DNA of 64,000 bases from CBDBBY01 sp965205055 (GCA_965205055.1 OZ242030.1:4278001-4342000), one strand, 5' to 3'. Positions 52,942-62,621 are shown, counted from the first letter of the stretch. Program-made: numbers and translations. Notes: generated by a model from the sequence alone, not told the origin.

Positions 52942-53482
52942 ATGACGCAGCCCGATCCTTTTGAAAATTTTGAAATTCATAGCTATAGGAGCGCTGCCGC
53001 CATCTGCCAATCAACTTTGAGAAACAGTTTTTAGATATTTTCAGCGCATTGGAACGACTCGAAATCACGTCTGATATGATTCGCCTGCATGGCGGCGGGA
53101 AAGGACCAGTTACAGAATATGTAGAAACGCTATTTTCCGAATCTGATTGGATCGAAACGCGCATTGCAGCCGATCTCTTTGTACGACTAGAACGGCAAAG
53201 AAACGCGGCAGTGTTTACAAGGATTCCGTTCGCAAAAGTTTTTTGGATGGCCATCGAATCGACTTTGTGTCAAGCAAAGCTGCACTAGATCTTGAATGGA
53301 ACAGCCAGGAAGGAGCCTTTGATCGGGACCTTTATGCTTTTTCGACTTTATACAATGCCGATGCAATCGATATTGGAACTATTTTGAATCGAAGTGAATC
53401 TTTAGATAATGATCGCTTTAGTAGCCTCGGAAAAAATTTAAAAAATGACGGAACCGAGGACGAAAGCGATGTTGTAGATTAA
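52942..53482 (+). pseudogene. BglII/BstYI-like restriction endonuclease, frameshifted
   Basis: From MTQPDPFENFEIHSYRSAAA, the frame breaks near 53005, resumes as EKQFLDIFSALERLEITSDM and IRLHGGGKGPVTEYVETLFS, then breaks again near 53200 and continues DGHRIDFVSSKAALDLEWNS QEGAFDRDLYAF and DAIDIGTILNRSE to the stop at 53482. IDF.....ALD.EWN..(E)G..DRDL..F is the catalytic-core signature of BglII-family endonucleases. No intact cognate methyltransferase is in the window. Two frameshifts make it inactive; low GC suggests foreign origin. Confidence 0.7.
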
Positions 53483-53772
53483 TTCGGCGCATCTACAACA
53501 TCGATACCAAAGCTCTTGCCTCGACAAAACGCTGGTCGCGATGGCGGGTGTCCGATTCCGGCTGTCGGAATAACTACCGGCTGCATAAAAAGCGATGATT
53601 GGCCAAAATTTTGATCGGCTTGTGATTCAATAGTTTGAAGATCTGATTATGAATGACAACTACCGCCAAGAAATAATTGATCCGGTGCTTTCACGTTCTT
53701 CTTCCGATATATCTTATAATGTAGCATTTGGGGAAAATTAAAAGTCTTCCAATTTACAAGCAAGATTGCGGT
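53483..53772. other. Intergenic region at the accessory/core boundary
   Basis: No gene recognised. AT-rich around 53690-53760. This is the last stretch before the conserved chromosomal backbone. Confidence 0.35.
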
Positions 53773-54330
53773 CTATTCGATTGAAACGCTTCGCTCCACC
53801 AAGCTCCAATATCGGTTGACGGGCAAACCCGCCGCGCGACGCCGTATGTCTTCCAACTGAATGGGCTTGAAGCCCCACACATCGACTCCGACGTTCACGC
53901 TGTTTCGCGATCCTTTCCAGTCGTTGTGGACGTGGCCGAACAGCTGCAGCGCTCCGTCTCTGGCCCGGTTCCAGGTCAGCATGGGAAAGTGGCAGAGGGT
54001 CAGGTGCGTGTTTCCGTCCTTGATCTGGGCGATATCATGCACCGAACTCCACGGAAGTGCTCGCGTCCGCCTGTAGTCGTGATTGCCCGCAACCAAATGC
54101 TTTCTGCCGGGAAGCGAATCAAAAACGCGGGAGAGATAGCCTGCGGCTTTCGTTTGCCTTCCGAAGGCGAAATCTCCGAGTATCCAAAGATCATCGTCGT
54201 CATCCACTGATTCGGACATGCTTCGGATGATGAATTCGTCCATCTCGTCAGTGCTTTCGAATGGCCGATCGCAGTACTTTATGATGTTCGCATGCCCGAA
54301 ATGGGTGTCTGCCGTATACCAATTCGACAT
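53773..54330 (-). CDS. Metallophosphoesterase
   Basis: 185 aa. The calcineurin-like metal-binding motifs are in order: ADTHFGHANI (D-x-H) near residue 7, WILGDFAFG (GD) near 50, LVAGNHDYRR (GNHD) near 80, LCHFPMLTW and LFGHVHNDW (GHxH) near 127. Short single-domain phosphoesterases of this kind act on unknown phospho-substrates. It lies downstream of hisC-tyrC on the same strand with about 95 bp between, so possibly the same transcript. Confidence 0.85.
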   Translation of the reverse strand: MSNWYTADTHFGHANIIKYCDRPFESTDEMDEFIIRSMSESVDDDDDLWILGDFAFGRQTKAAGYLSRVFDSLPGRKHLVAGNHDYRRTRALPWSSVHDIAQIKDGNTHLTLCHFPMLTWNRARDGALQLFGHVHNDWKGSRNSVNVGVDVWGFKPIQLEDIRRRAAGLPVNRYWSLVERSVSIE

Positions 54331-54424
54331 GGGCGCTTATCCAACGCCATCGGAATATTTCCTGCGCAGCGGCGGCATCGCCGTGCGCAGCAGGGCCGAT
54401 ATCTCAATCGCCGAACTCAGATCG

Positions 54425-55363
54425 CTAATCGTCGGATTTCGCATGCCGCGCCGCGCCGCGCCCGAAATCCACCGCCGGCGTATCCTGACCTGCTTCGATT
54501 ATCCGACGTCGGACCGAACGCGTTCTTCTGAAGTAGGAATGCAGCTTGTCGCCGCGGCCAGTCCTCACCGCCCGCTGGAGAGAAATCAGCTCCTCGACGA
54601 AATGGCTCAGAATATCGAGCGTGGCTTCCCGGTTTGTAAGGAACACGTCCCTCCACATGGTCGGGTCGGAGGCCGCGATCCTGGTGAAGTCCCGAAATCC
54701 GGCGGCAGAATACTGGATCACTTCTGAGTTCGTGACGCTCTCCAAATCATCCGCGACGCCGACCATCGTGTAGGCGATCAAGTGCGGAACGTGCGAGGTC
54801 ACAGCCAGCACGATATCATGATGGTCGGGGTCCATGACCTCCACATGAGCGCCGAGTTTGGACCAGAATGCCGATAGGCGTTCGACAGCTTCAGGGTTGA
54901 AGCCGCGTCCGGGAGTCAGAATGCACCACCTGTTGTCGAAAAGCTCGGCAAACCCCGATCTCGGCCCCGAATGTTCCGTTCCCGCAATGGGATGAGCCGG
55001 AATGAACTCAACGCCGTCGGAAACATGCGGCTCAACCGCGTCCAGAACGTATCTCTTGACCGATCCGACATCGGTCAGCGTCGCCCCTTTCTTGATGTGC
55101 GGCGAGATCCGCTCGGCGATTTCGCCGAAAGTGCAAACAGGCGTGCAAAGGATCACGAGATCCGCTCCCCTGACTGCGTCTTCAGGAGCGGCGAGCATTT
55201 CGTCCGCCAAGCCCAGTTCAAGCGCGACGTCCGCGGTTTCTTGCGTCTTGGAGTGACCGGCGATTTCTCCGACGATCCCGCTCTTTCTAGCGGCCAGCGC
55301 GATGGACGAGGCCACCAAACCCATGCCGATAAGGGACAGCCGCTCGTAGATGATTTTGCTCAA
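54425..55363 (-). CDS. tyrC: Prephenate/arogenate dehydrogenase
   Basis: 312 aa. The N-terminal NAD(P)-binding fold reads YERLSLIGMGLVASSIALAA (GxGxxA variant near residues 13-18). Then come VILCTPVCTFGEIAERI, LTDVGSVKRYVLDAV, FIPAHPIAGTEHSGPRSGF (substrate/catalytic His region near 124) and VLAVTSHVPHLIAYTMVG (His of the dehydrogenase domain). It catalyses oxidative decarboxylation towards tyrosine. The start overlaps the hisC stop by 4 nt (ATGA), a coupled pair common in alphaproteobacteria, where HisC-type aminotransferase also serves aromatic amino acids. Confidence 0.93.
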   Translation of the reverse strand: MSKIIYERLSLIGMGLVASSIALAARKSGIVGEIAGHSKTQETADVALELGLADEMLAAPEDAVRGADLVILCTPVCTFGEIAERISPHIKKGATLTDVGSVKRYVLDAVEPHVSDGVEFIPAHPIAGTEHSGPRSGFAELFDNRWCILTPGRGFNPEAVERLSAFWSKLGAHVEVMDPDHHDIVLAVTSHVPHLIAYTMVGVADDLESVTNSEVIQYSAAGFRDFTRIAASDPTMWRDVFLTNREATLDILSHFVEELISLQRAVRTGRGDKLHSYFRRTRSVRRRIIEAGQDTPAVDFGRGAARHAKSDD

Positions 55364-56439
55364 GCCCCTCTCCCGGAAAATTCGGTCATCGCTTCAACTA
55401 CCGCGCTGCACGCCTCTTCGCCTCCGACGGTTATTCGAAGGCAATTCGGAAGCTTGTAGCGTTCCATCCTTCGAACGAGAATTCCCCGGCTCCGGAGATG
55501 GGCGTCGCACGCCGACGCGTCGCCGGGACTCGGAAATCTTGCAAGCACGAAATTCGCAAAGGACGGATCGGTCGGCACCCCGGTCTGCGCAAGATCGTCG
55601 GCAAGTCGAGCGCGCAACCTGGCGTTTTCCGCGCTGCATTTATGCACGAAACTCCTGTCCCTCACGGCAGCTTCGGCAGCCGCCGCGGACGGCCTCGTGA
55701 TATTGAACGGAGGGCGGATTTTTTCCAGCTGCCTGATGATGCTTGCAGGGCCGAAACCGTACCCTATCCGCAATGCCGCCAAACCATGCACTTTCGAAAA
55801 CGTTCTCGTCATGACGACGTTTTCGTGTTGCCGTGCAAGTTCCGCGCCGCCGTCGTAACCATCCGCGTATTCCGCGTACGCGCCGTCAAGTACAAGGATG
55901 GCCTGTTCGGGAAGGTTTTCGGCCAGCCTCGAAAGTTCCGATTCGCCCACCATCGCGCCGGTCGGGTTGCTGGGATTCGCGATGAATACCAATCGGGTGC
56001 GATCTGAGACCGACGCCAGAATTGCGTCTACATCGACCCGTCTGCCCGGCTCCTCGACTTCTACTGGCTCCGCGCCCGAAATCTGCGCCAGTATCCTGTA
56101 CATCAGGAAAGCGTGGGCGGTATGCACGACCTCGCATCCAGGCCCCGCGAACGCTTGGCAAAGCAGCGCAAGAATTTCGTCGGAGCCTGCTCCGCAAACG
56201 AGCAGCGAACTGTCCAAGCCGTTGACTTCTTCGATCGCGCATTTCAGCGACGAGTGATCCGACGGCGGATACCTGTTGAGCGATCCCGCAGCGGCCTTGT
56301 ACGCTTCGACCGCCGCATCGCTGGCGCCGAACGGGTTTTCGTTGGAACTGAGCTTGTAGATCTTCGAGCGGCCGGGAATTTCGCTTTCGCCGGCGACGTA
56401 GGTGTCGATTTCCGCCGCTCTAGGGCGCATTTTCGGCAT
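55360..56439 (-). CDS. hisC: Histidinol-phosphate aminotransferase
   Basis: 359 aa PLP enzyme of fold type I. Visible: KIYKLSSNENPFGASDAAVE, LLVCGAGSDEILALLCQAFA, FIANPSNPTGAMV (Asn of the PLP site), VLDGAYAEYA (Asp-x-x-Tyr) and TRTFSKVHGLAALRIGYGFG with the PLP lysine near residue 216. It converts imidazole-acetol phosphate and glutamate in histidine synthesis, and probably also transaminates prephenate given its coupling to tyrC. Confidence 0.94.
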   Translation of the reverse strand: MPKMRPRAAEIDTYVAGESEIPGRSKIYKLSSNENPFGASDAAVEAYKAAAGSLNRYPPSDHSSLKCAIEEVNGLDSSLLVCGAGSDEILALLCQAFAGPGCEVVHTAHAFLMYRILAQISGAEPVEVEEPGRRVDVDAILASVSDRTRLVFIANPSNPTGAMVGESELSRLAENLPEQAILVLDGAYAEYADGYDGGAELARQHENVVMTRTFSKVHGLAALRIGYGFGPASIIRQLEKIRPPFNITRPSAAAAEAAVRDRSFVHKCSAENARLRARLADDLAQTGVPTDPSFANFVLARFPSPGDASACDAHLRSRGILVRRMERYKLPNCLRITVGGEEACSAVVEAMTEFSGRGA

Positions 56440-56610
56440 GGCTTGCTTCGAGTAAGCTAAATTTGGGCGCTATGCCTACTCCCGCCCGGCACTTCCGGCA
56501 AGAGTTTATCGGACAAGACCGGCAAAACCGGGGAAGGACTCCGCGCGACGGAAGTCAGACCTGCCCGGCTCGACCGGCTGGATGTCTCGTACATTGGCAG
56601 GGCCGGCAAT
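56440..56610. other. Intergenic region, hisC upstream
   Basis: No gene. It should contain the hisC-tyrC promoter (minus strand). Confidence 0.3.
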
Positions 56611-57489
56611 TCACAAGCCGTATTTCGAAATGATCTCGTCGAAATGTGCAAGCCTATGCTCATCCGAAGGATGGGTGTTGAAATATGACCGGAACGAAGC
56701 CTGACTGAGTCCGGGCACGACTTCCTCCCCTTCCAATCCGCGCGCGAGGCGAATGATTAGCGCGCGCCCTGCGCGGGGATCGTACCCGGCATAGCTCGTG
56801 AGCAATATCGCGTACTCATCGGCTTCCAACTCGCGCTCAGGGCTGTACTGAAAGGCGCCTGATACCGCGCCGGCCTGCATGCCGGTTGCGGTCATATCGG
56901 AAATGGTCTGCTGCGTACATTCGGGGCACAATAGTGCGGTAAGCCCACCAGCCAGCAATCCGCCAACCGCCGCGCCTTGCATTGCTCCCTGCTGCTGTTT
57001 TTCGAAGTGCTCGGCAAATCCGTGCGCCATTTCGTGCCCCAGGACGTAGGCCACCTCGTCGTCGTTCGCCGCCGCCTTGAGCAAACCCGAATTGAATACG
57101 ATCTCGCCTTCCGGGCTCACGGACGCGTTCGCATCATCCTCGCCGAAATCAAGCTGCACGTTGTCGAGCCACCGATTCAGGTTCGCCGTGCAGTCTTCGG
57201 CGCTTCCCAGATTCTCGAATCGCCCGTCGAAGCACATCTGTGCCGAAGCGGAGCGCATTCGCGGTATCACCCTTTCCAGAGAACCGGTCTGCTGCTCATA
57301 GGATTGCCAGCCCGCCGGCGGCGGCACCCATTCGTACTCCAGCTGGGCGCGCGCGTCCTCCAACTCCATTTGGTCGACTTCCGGCCTCGGAATATCCGGC
57401 CCGCTATCGTCGCACGCGCCGACCAGCATGGCTGAGGCGAGAGCAGCGGCGGGCACTGCGCGAAATCCAATTCTGGTCATCAGTCCCAT
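56611..57489 (-). CDS. M48-family metalloprotease lipoprotein
   Basis: 292 aa. Signal peptide with lipobox ASAMLVGAC. The zinc site LGHEMAHGFAEHFEKQQQ (HExxH) is near residue 152. The third ligand is in SPERELEADEYAILLTSYAG (E-x-x-x-D region), and a Gly-rich helical linker (GAAVGGLLAGGLTALLC) lies between. The family (Peptidase_M48, BepA/LoiP/YcaL type) performs quality control of outer-membrane proteins in the periplasm. The ATG at 57489 may be preceded by a second start at MTRIG four codons on. Confidence 0.9.
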   Translation of the reverse strand: MGLMTRIGFRAVPAAALASAMLVGACDDSGPDIPRPEVDQMELEDARAQLEYEWVPPPAGWQSYEQQTGSLERVIPRMRSASAQMCFDGRFENLGSAEDCTANLNRWLDNVQLDFGEDDANASVSPEGEIVFNSGLLKAAANDDEVAYVLGHEMAHGFAEHFEKQQQGAMQGAAVGGLLAGGLTALLCPECTQQTISDMTATGMQAGAVSGAFQYSPERELEADEYAILLTSYAGYDPRAGRALIIRLARGLEGEEVVPGLSQASFRSYFNTHPSDEHRLAHFDEIISKYGL

Positions 57490-57638
57490 CGCAACGAATT
57501 CCTTCCCATTTCAGTGCCGCCGCGACTCTCCGGTGGACGAAACCGGCCCGACGGAACAAGATTGGTCCGTGCCATTTTGCACCGCAGCGGAAACAGGTTC
57601 AAGGCGGCCGATTTCACATAGGCGGGAATTGCAGTGCT
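57490..57638. other. Intergenic region between priA and the M48 gene
   Basis: 149 bp with no gene and no clear terminator. Confidence 0.3.
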
Positions 57639-59849
57639 TCAGAGAAAGCGCTGCGGATCGATATCCACCGTCAACCGGATGTTGGACGGAAGCTTGAACT
57701 GGCGCATCCATTCGATGATCGCCTGCTGGAGCGGAACGGATTTTTCCGCCTTGATCAAAAATCTGTATCTTGTCCGCCCCCTGATCCGGGCGATCGGAGC
57801 CGGAGCCGGTCCGAACAGTTGAGCTCCGGAATTTCTGAGCGGCGCGGCGGCCCGCGCCATTTCGTCGGCAACAGCCCTGACCGCGGCTGGATTGACGCCC
57901 GAGAGAATGATTCCCGCGTAGCGCCCGAACGGCGGCGCTCCGGCCACTCGCCGCTCCGCCGCTTCAGCTTCCCAGAAGCCTTCATCGTCATCTGAAACGA
58001 TCGATTCGAAAATCTTGTGATCGGGCTGCCAAGTTTGAATCATTGCGACGCCTTTTTTCTCCGCCCGGCCTGCGCGTCCGGTCACCTGCCTGATGATCTG
58101 GAACGTCCGCTCTGCGGCCCGCAGGTCGCTGCCGTGCAGTCCGATGTCCGCATCGATCACTCCGACAAGCGTGATGAGCGGGAAATTGTGGCCTTTCGCC
58201 ACGAGTTGCGTTCCAATGACGATATCCGCGTCACCGCGCGCTATCGATTCCAGTTTGCGCCTCAATTCATTGGGCGCGCCGGAAAAATCGGACGACAGCA
58301 ACTCAATCCGCGCGCCGGCGAAAATTTCAGAGGCTTCTTCCGCCAAACGCTCTATGCCGGGCCCGATGGGCACGAGCGTGTCGCGGGCGCCGCATTCGTC
58401 GCACGATTCCGGAAACGGACGATTGGCTCCGCACTGGTGGCACACAAGTCTGCTTGTGAAGCGATGCTCAACCATTCGGGCATCGCACTGGATGCAGTTG
58501 ATCTGCTCGCCGCACGCCCGGCACAACGTGATCGGCGCGAACCCGCGCCGGTTGAGGAACAAAAGCGACTGCTCGCGCAGTTCGATGCGCTTCCGCACTT
58601 CCAATGCGAGGGGTCCAGAGATCCACTTCCCGCTCGGCAGGCTTTCCGCCTTCATGTCCACCGAGACGATTTCCGGCAGAACGGCCGAGCCGAATCTCGA
58701 CGGCAGGTCGACGCGCTCGTACTTGCCGGACCGCGCGTTGGCCCAAGTTTCAAGCGACGGCGTCGCCGACGAGAGAATCACGGTCGCGCGGGACGAAGAT
58801 GCGCGGAGCACCGCCATGTCGCGCGCATTGTACTGGATCCCGTCCTCCTGCTTGTAGGAAGAGTCGTGCTCCTCGTCGACGACGATCAATCCGAGATCCT
58901 TGAACGGCAGAAACAGCGCCGACCTTGCGCCGACGACCAGCTGGACCTTTCCCTCGCCTGCCTTCCGCCAAAGCCGCCGCCGTTCCGCCGCCGTTGCGCC
59001 GGAGTGCCACTCGCCCGGCCTGGCGCCGAAACGATCTGCGACCCTGCCCAGAAATTGGGCGGTCAGCGCGATCTCCGGAAGAAGCACGAGCACTTGACGG
59101 CCCTGCCTGAGCACGTCCGCAGCCGCATCCAGATAAACTTCCGTCTTGCCCGAACCGGTGACGCCTTTCAGCAGAATCGATGAGAACTTGCCCTCGGCAA
59201 TCTTCGACTTCAGTTTGCGAACGGCGTCGAATTGATCCTCCGTCAAAGTGATGGAATGCCGGTCAAGTTCCAATTCCGGATACGGCTTGTCTCGAGGAAT
59301 CGACTCCCGGACAAGCACTCCGATCTTTTCGAGTCCGGCCAATACGGAGTGCGATACCGATGCGGATTCCTCGATTTCCTTGGCCGACAGCGAGGCTCCG
59401 GCGCAGTCTTCAAAGAGCTCGATCACGCGGCTTCGCGCGCGTGTCGTTTTATCGGGTCGGCGGTCCGACAGCTTGAATACCCGCATGCCGGCGGCCGGCA
59501 CGCCCAATCCCTGCACCCGAGTCGCAAGGCGGAGCATCGCGTGAAGGGGCGTCACGGTGTAATGGGCCGCTTGGGTCAGGAACCGCCGCATTTCCCGGCG
59601 CATCGGAGGGGTGTCGAGCACGCGCGACACTGCCCGCGTTTTGGCGGCAGCGACGGTTCCTTCGCCTTCGCCCCAGACGACGCCCGCCGCCGTCGTGGCG
59701 CCAAGCGGAACCTCCACGAACGCGCCTTCATCAACGCCGCCGCGCGGCGCGAAATAATCGAGCAGCCCGTCCACCGGCCGAGTCGTGAGGACGCCGACCC
59801 GTTCGCCCTCCTTGAAAAATCTCGCGTCTTCCTTAGCGCGTTCGGACAA
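57639..59849 (-). CDS. priA: Primosomal replication protein N' (PriA helicase)
   Basis: About 736 aa from a TTG at 59849 (an earlier TTG at 59918 would add 23 residues). The N-terminal 3'-DNA-binding domain reads RVGVLTTRPVDGLLDYFAPR. Helicase motifs: LLKGVTGSGKTEVYLDA (Walker A), LIVVDEEHDSSYKQEDGIQY (DEEH), TVILSSATPSLETWANA, IGTQLVAKGHNFPLITLVGV and IIRQVTGRAGRAEKKG. Eight zinc-binding cysteines lie between CRACGEQINCIQC and CHQCGANRPFPESCDECGA. It restarts stalled replication forks. It is divergent from the aldolase gene, with starts about 80 bp apart. Confidence 0.94.
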   Translation of the reverse strand: MSERAKEDARFFKEGERVGVLTTRPVDGLLDYFAPRGGVDEGAFVEVPLGATTAAGVVWGEGEGTVAAAKTRAVSRVLDTPPMRREMRRFLTQAAHYTVTPLHAMLRLATRVQGLGVPAAGMRVFKLSDRRPDKTTRARSRVIELFEDCAGASLSAKEIEESASVSHSVLAGLEKIGVLVRESIPRDKPYPELELDRHSITLTEDQFDAVRKLKSKIAEGKFSSILLKGVTGSGKTEVYLDAAADVLRQGRQVLVLLPEIALTAQFLGRVADRFGARPGEWHSGATAAERRRLWRKAGEGKVQLVVGARSALFLPFKDLGLIVVDEEHDSSYKQEDGIQYNARDMAVLRASSSRATVILSSATPSLETWANARSGKYERVDLPSRFGSAVLPEIVSVDMKAESLPSGKWISGPLALEVRKRIELREQSLLFLNRRGFAPITLCRACGEQINCIQCDARMVEHRFTSRLVCHQCGANRPFPESCDECGARDTLVPIGPGIERLAEEASEIFAGARIELLSSDFSGAPNELRRKLESIARGDADIVIGTQLVAKGHNFPLITLVGVIDADIGLHGSDLRAAERTFQIIRQVTGRAGRAEKKGVAMIQTWQPDHKIFESIVSDDDEGFWEAEAAERRVAGAPPFGRYAGIILSGVNPAAVRAVADEMARAAAPLRNSGAQLFGPAPAPIARIRGRTRYRFLIKAEKSVPLQQAIIEWMRQFKLPSNIRLTVDIDPQRFL

Positions 59850-59929
59850 TGACTTGTTCCATCTGACAAACTGTTGCGCTAAAACCTCCCGGGGCCATTT
59901 TTCGCTTGAAACGTGCAAGGCGCAAACAA

Positions 59930-60586
59930 ATGAAATTTTTTGTCGACACCGCGCAAACGGATGAAATCGCCGAAATCGCCGAAATCGGCTTTCTCGACGG
60001 CGTCACGACGAACCCTTCGCTCATCATGAAGTCCGGGCGCGGGATGGCCGAAGTCATCGCGGAAATATGCGGGATCGCGGGGGACGCGCCCGTAAGCGCG
60101 GAGGTCGTCGCCACCGACTTCGAAACCATGGTCAGGGAAGGCAGAAAACTCGCCGGAATCGCTGCGAATGTCGCTGTCAAGGTTCCCCTCACCTGGGATG
60201 GTTTAAGGGCGTGCAAAGTTCTTGCCGCGGATGGCACGATGGTCAACGTGACGCTTTGCTTCAGTGCCAACCAAGCGCTGCTCGCCGCCAAGGCAGGGGC
60301 CGCATTTATCAGCCCGTTCATCGGTCGGCTAGACGACGTCGGATTGGATGGAATGGAATTGATCGAGGACATCCGCACGATTTACGACAACTACGATTTC
60401 AAAACGGAAATACTCGCGGCGTCCATCCGGTCGCCGCGGCATGTCGCTGAAGCGGCCATGGCCGGAGCGGATGTCGCCACCCTCCCTCCGTCGGTATTGA
60501 AGCGCCTCGCTTCGCACCCTCTGACCGACGCCGGCCTGGAAAGCTTCCTGACGGATTGGGCAAAGACCGGAAATTCAATCCTGTAA
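59930..60586 (+). CDS. fsa: Transaldolase-like fructose-6-phosphate aldolase
   Basis: 218 aa, the length of the small transaldolase/FSA subfamily. MKFFVDTAQTDEIAEIAEIG (Asp near 6), DGVTTNPSLIMKSGRGM, ANVAVKVPLTWDGLRACKVL with the Schiff-base lysine near residue 86, VTLCFSANQALLAAKAGAAF ISPFIGRLDD and TEILAASIRSPRHVAEAAMA. The start at 59930 follows AAGG; the open frame to 59906 is not needed. It probably interconverts sugar phosphates of the pentose phosphate pathway. DUF484 follows 33 bp later, probably in one transcript. Confidence 0.92.
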   Translation: MKFFVDTAQTDEIAEIAEIGFLDGVTTNPSLIMKSGRGMAEVIAEICGIAGDAPVSAEVVATDFETMVREGRKLAGIAANVAVKVPLTWDGLRACKVLAADGTMVNVTLCFSANQALLAAKAGAAFISPFIGRLDDVGLDGMELIEDIRTIYDNYDFKTEILAASIRSPRHVAEAAMAGADVATLPPSVLKRLASHPLTDAGLESFLTDWAKTGNSIL

Positions 60587-60619
60587 GGGGATTTGCGGTC
60601 CCGGTTGCGAGAAATTCGA

Positions 60620-61345
60620 ATGGCCGACAGCTCGGAAAAGACAAGCGGAACGCTGAGGGACATGATCATTGCCGACCCCGGCTCGGTTCTCAACGACATC
60701 GAGGTGGTCAAAGCGCTGGCCGCCGCTGAAAACATAAACCTCGGGGAAAATGTCATAGACGCTCGTTCAGTCGCGCTGAAGACTCTTATGACGCGACTCG
60801 AGCGATTCCGCGAAGCGAAAGAACAAGTCGTCGAAGTATCACGCAGGAACCACTCAAGCGCGATGCAAACCCACGACGCGGTCCTCGTGTTGCTGGATGC
60901 GGACAATTTCGGCGCCTACTGCAGGGCGGTCGCGGACCAGGCGACAGAACTGCTTGGAGTTTTGCGGATCAAGCTCGTTCTTGAGGACCGGAGCATGACC
61001 GGCCTGAATTCGGAACGCTTGCGAGACGGCAGAGCGCGCGGATTGATCAGCAAGGTGCCGAGCGGCTACATCGCGGAATACGCCGGTGCTCAGGACGACG
61101 GAATCGGCTGCGGAATCGTCTTGCGAGAAGTGAGGTCCGGCGAACAGGCCGTCTACGGCGACGCGGCGGACGTCGTGCGCTCGGAGGCGCTTATTCGGAT
61201 TTTCGACGGTCGATTGAGACAGCAATCCATGCTGGCGTTCGGTTCGCGCAAACCTGATCAGTTCCACGTCGAAATGGGAACCGACCTGATCAAGTTCTTC
61301 AGCGAGGCATTTTCAAGAATAACCCTGCGCTGGCTGAGGAACTGA
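60620..61345 (+). CDS. DUF484 family protein
   Basis: 241 aa from the ATG at 60620. A helical N-terminus (RDMIIADPGSVLNDIEVVKA) and coiled coil (RLERFREAKEQVVEVSRRNH) precede a GAF-like domain containing LLDADNFGAYCRAVADQATE, and a C-terminal IFDGRLRQQSMLAFGSRKPD QFH segment, the family signature (LALGS..P..F). DUF484 genes regularly precede xerC; the function is not established. Confidence 0.85.
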   Translation: MADSSEKTSGTLRDMIIADPGSVLNDIEVVKALAAAENINLGENVIDARSVALKTLMTRLERFREAKEQVVEVSRRNHSSAMQTHDAVLVLLDADNFGAYCRAVADQATELLGVLRIKLVLEDRSMTGLNSERLRDGRARGLISKVPSGYIAEYAGAQDDGIGCGIVLREVRSGEQAVYGDAADVVRSEALIRIFDGRLRQQSMLAFGSRKPDQFHVEMGTDLIKFFSEAFSRITLRWLRN

Positions 61346-61685
61346 ACGACGAAACGGCTGCATTGCTGCCGACCGGTTGTTCATTGAATGCTGCAGCTTG
61401 GCCAACCGAATCCGGCTGAACTTCGGTTGTTGCGCATTTCCATCACTTCGCCAGCCCCTGCGGCGCCGGGGCTTGAGAATTATTTCAACCGCCCGCACTC
61501 ATAGTCCCAAAAAAAGAGGCAATCGAGCGGATTTGCTCTCCGAGTTGCAATGCTTGGGCCCAGTCGAGACTCCGGCATGAACGGGATCGGCGACGGTCGT
61601 GCATGCGCTGCGCGCTGCGGCAAGCCGTGCATGATTTTTGCCTATCGCTCGCGGCGGCTCATGTCCGTTCAAAGGAGGGAAAGAG
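61346..61685. other. Intergenic region upstream of xerC
   Basis: 340 bp without a recognisable gene. The last 20 bases hold the strong xerC Shine-Dalgarno (AAAGGAGG at 61671-61678). Confidence 0.35.
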
Positions 61686-62621
61686 TTGACGAACGCAGTC
61701 GAAGCTCAAAAGGAATCGGCGTTCTCCTGGATTGAGGCATGGCTTGAATCGCAAGCCGGAATCAGCGGCGTTTCGGAAAACACGCTCCGAGCGTACAGGA
61801 AAGACGCGACGAGGTTTCTGGAATTCATTGGACGGTACGAAGGCGAAGACCCGAAGGTCGACCGCCTCGGCGCGATCGGTCTGCGCGACGTGCGGGCTTG
61901 GATGGCGGACGAACGGAGGCGCGGCGTTTCCCCTAGGACGCTGGCCCGTGAGCTGTCCGCCGTGAAAAGCTTTTTCCGATGGCTCGGAGAGCGGCTCGAT
62001 TTCGATCCTGTCGCCGTGCTGAATGCAAGGGCGCCCAAGTTCGAGAAGAAACTCCCTCGGCCGTTGGACGAAGATTCAGCCAAGGATGTTCTGAAGTTCG
62101 TGGGCAAAAGCCCGGGAACAAAATGGATCGCCGCCCGGGACGAGGCCGTGGTTTCGCTTCTTTACGGATGCGGTTTGCGAATTTCGGAAGCGCTTTCACT
62201 TACATGGAGCGACCATCCGCTCTCTGAAACCATCAAGATTCGCGGCAAAGGAAACAAGGAAAGAATCGTGCCTGTCCTTCCTGTCACTCGCGACGCGGTA
62301 TCAAGATATGCCGAATTGTGCCCGGTCCGAAACGAGCCGGATGCGCCGCTGTTCGTTGGAGCAAGAGGAGGACCGTTGAACCAGCGAACGGTCCGGAAGA
62401 CAATGGAACAAGCGCGAATCGGCTTGGGGCTTCCGGCGACCGCCACGCCTCACGCGCTCAGGCATTCGTTCGCCACCCATCTGCTGAAGTTCAGCGGTGA
62501 TCTCCGCGCGATCCAAGAATTGCTGGGGCACTCGTCGCTTTCCACGACCCAAGCCTATACGGCCGTCGAAAAAGCCCAGCTTCTGAAAATCTACGAACGC
62601 GCTCATCCGAGAGCATCGTAG
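61686..62621 (+). CDS. xerC: Tyrosine recombinase XerC
   Basis: 311 aa from the TTG at 61686, chosen for AAAGGAGG seven bases upstream. The N-terminal SAM-like core-binding domain reads WLESQAGISGVSENTLRAYR KDATRFLEFI. Catalytic residues: Arg in LLYGCGLRISEALSL, Lys in KIRGKGNKERIVPV, His/Arg in TPHALRHSFATHLL, His in IQELLGHSSLSTTQAYTAV with the Tyr nucleophile last. With XerD it resolves chromosome dimers at dif. Placement after DUF484 is the expected context. Confidence 0.93.
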   Translation: MTNAVEAQKESAFSWIEAWLESQAGISGVSENTLRAYRKDATRFLEFIGRYEGEDPKVDRLGAIGLRDVRAWMADERRRGVSPRTLARELSAVKSFFRWLGERLDFDPVAVLNARAPKFEKKLPRPLDEDSAKDVLKFVGKSPGTKWIAARDEAVVSLLYGCGLRISEALSLTWSDHPLSETIKIRGKGNKERIVPVLPVTRDAVSRYAELCPVRNEPDAPLFVGARGGPLNQRTVRKTMEQARIGLGLPATATPHALRHSFATHLLKFSGDLRAIQELLGHSSLSTTQAYTAVEKAQLLKIYERAHPRAS

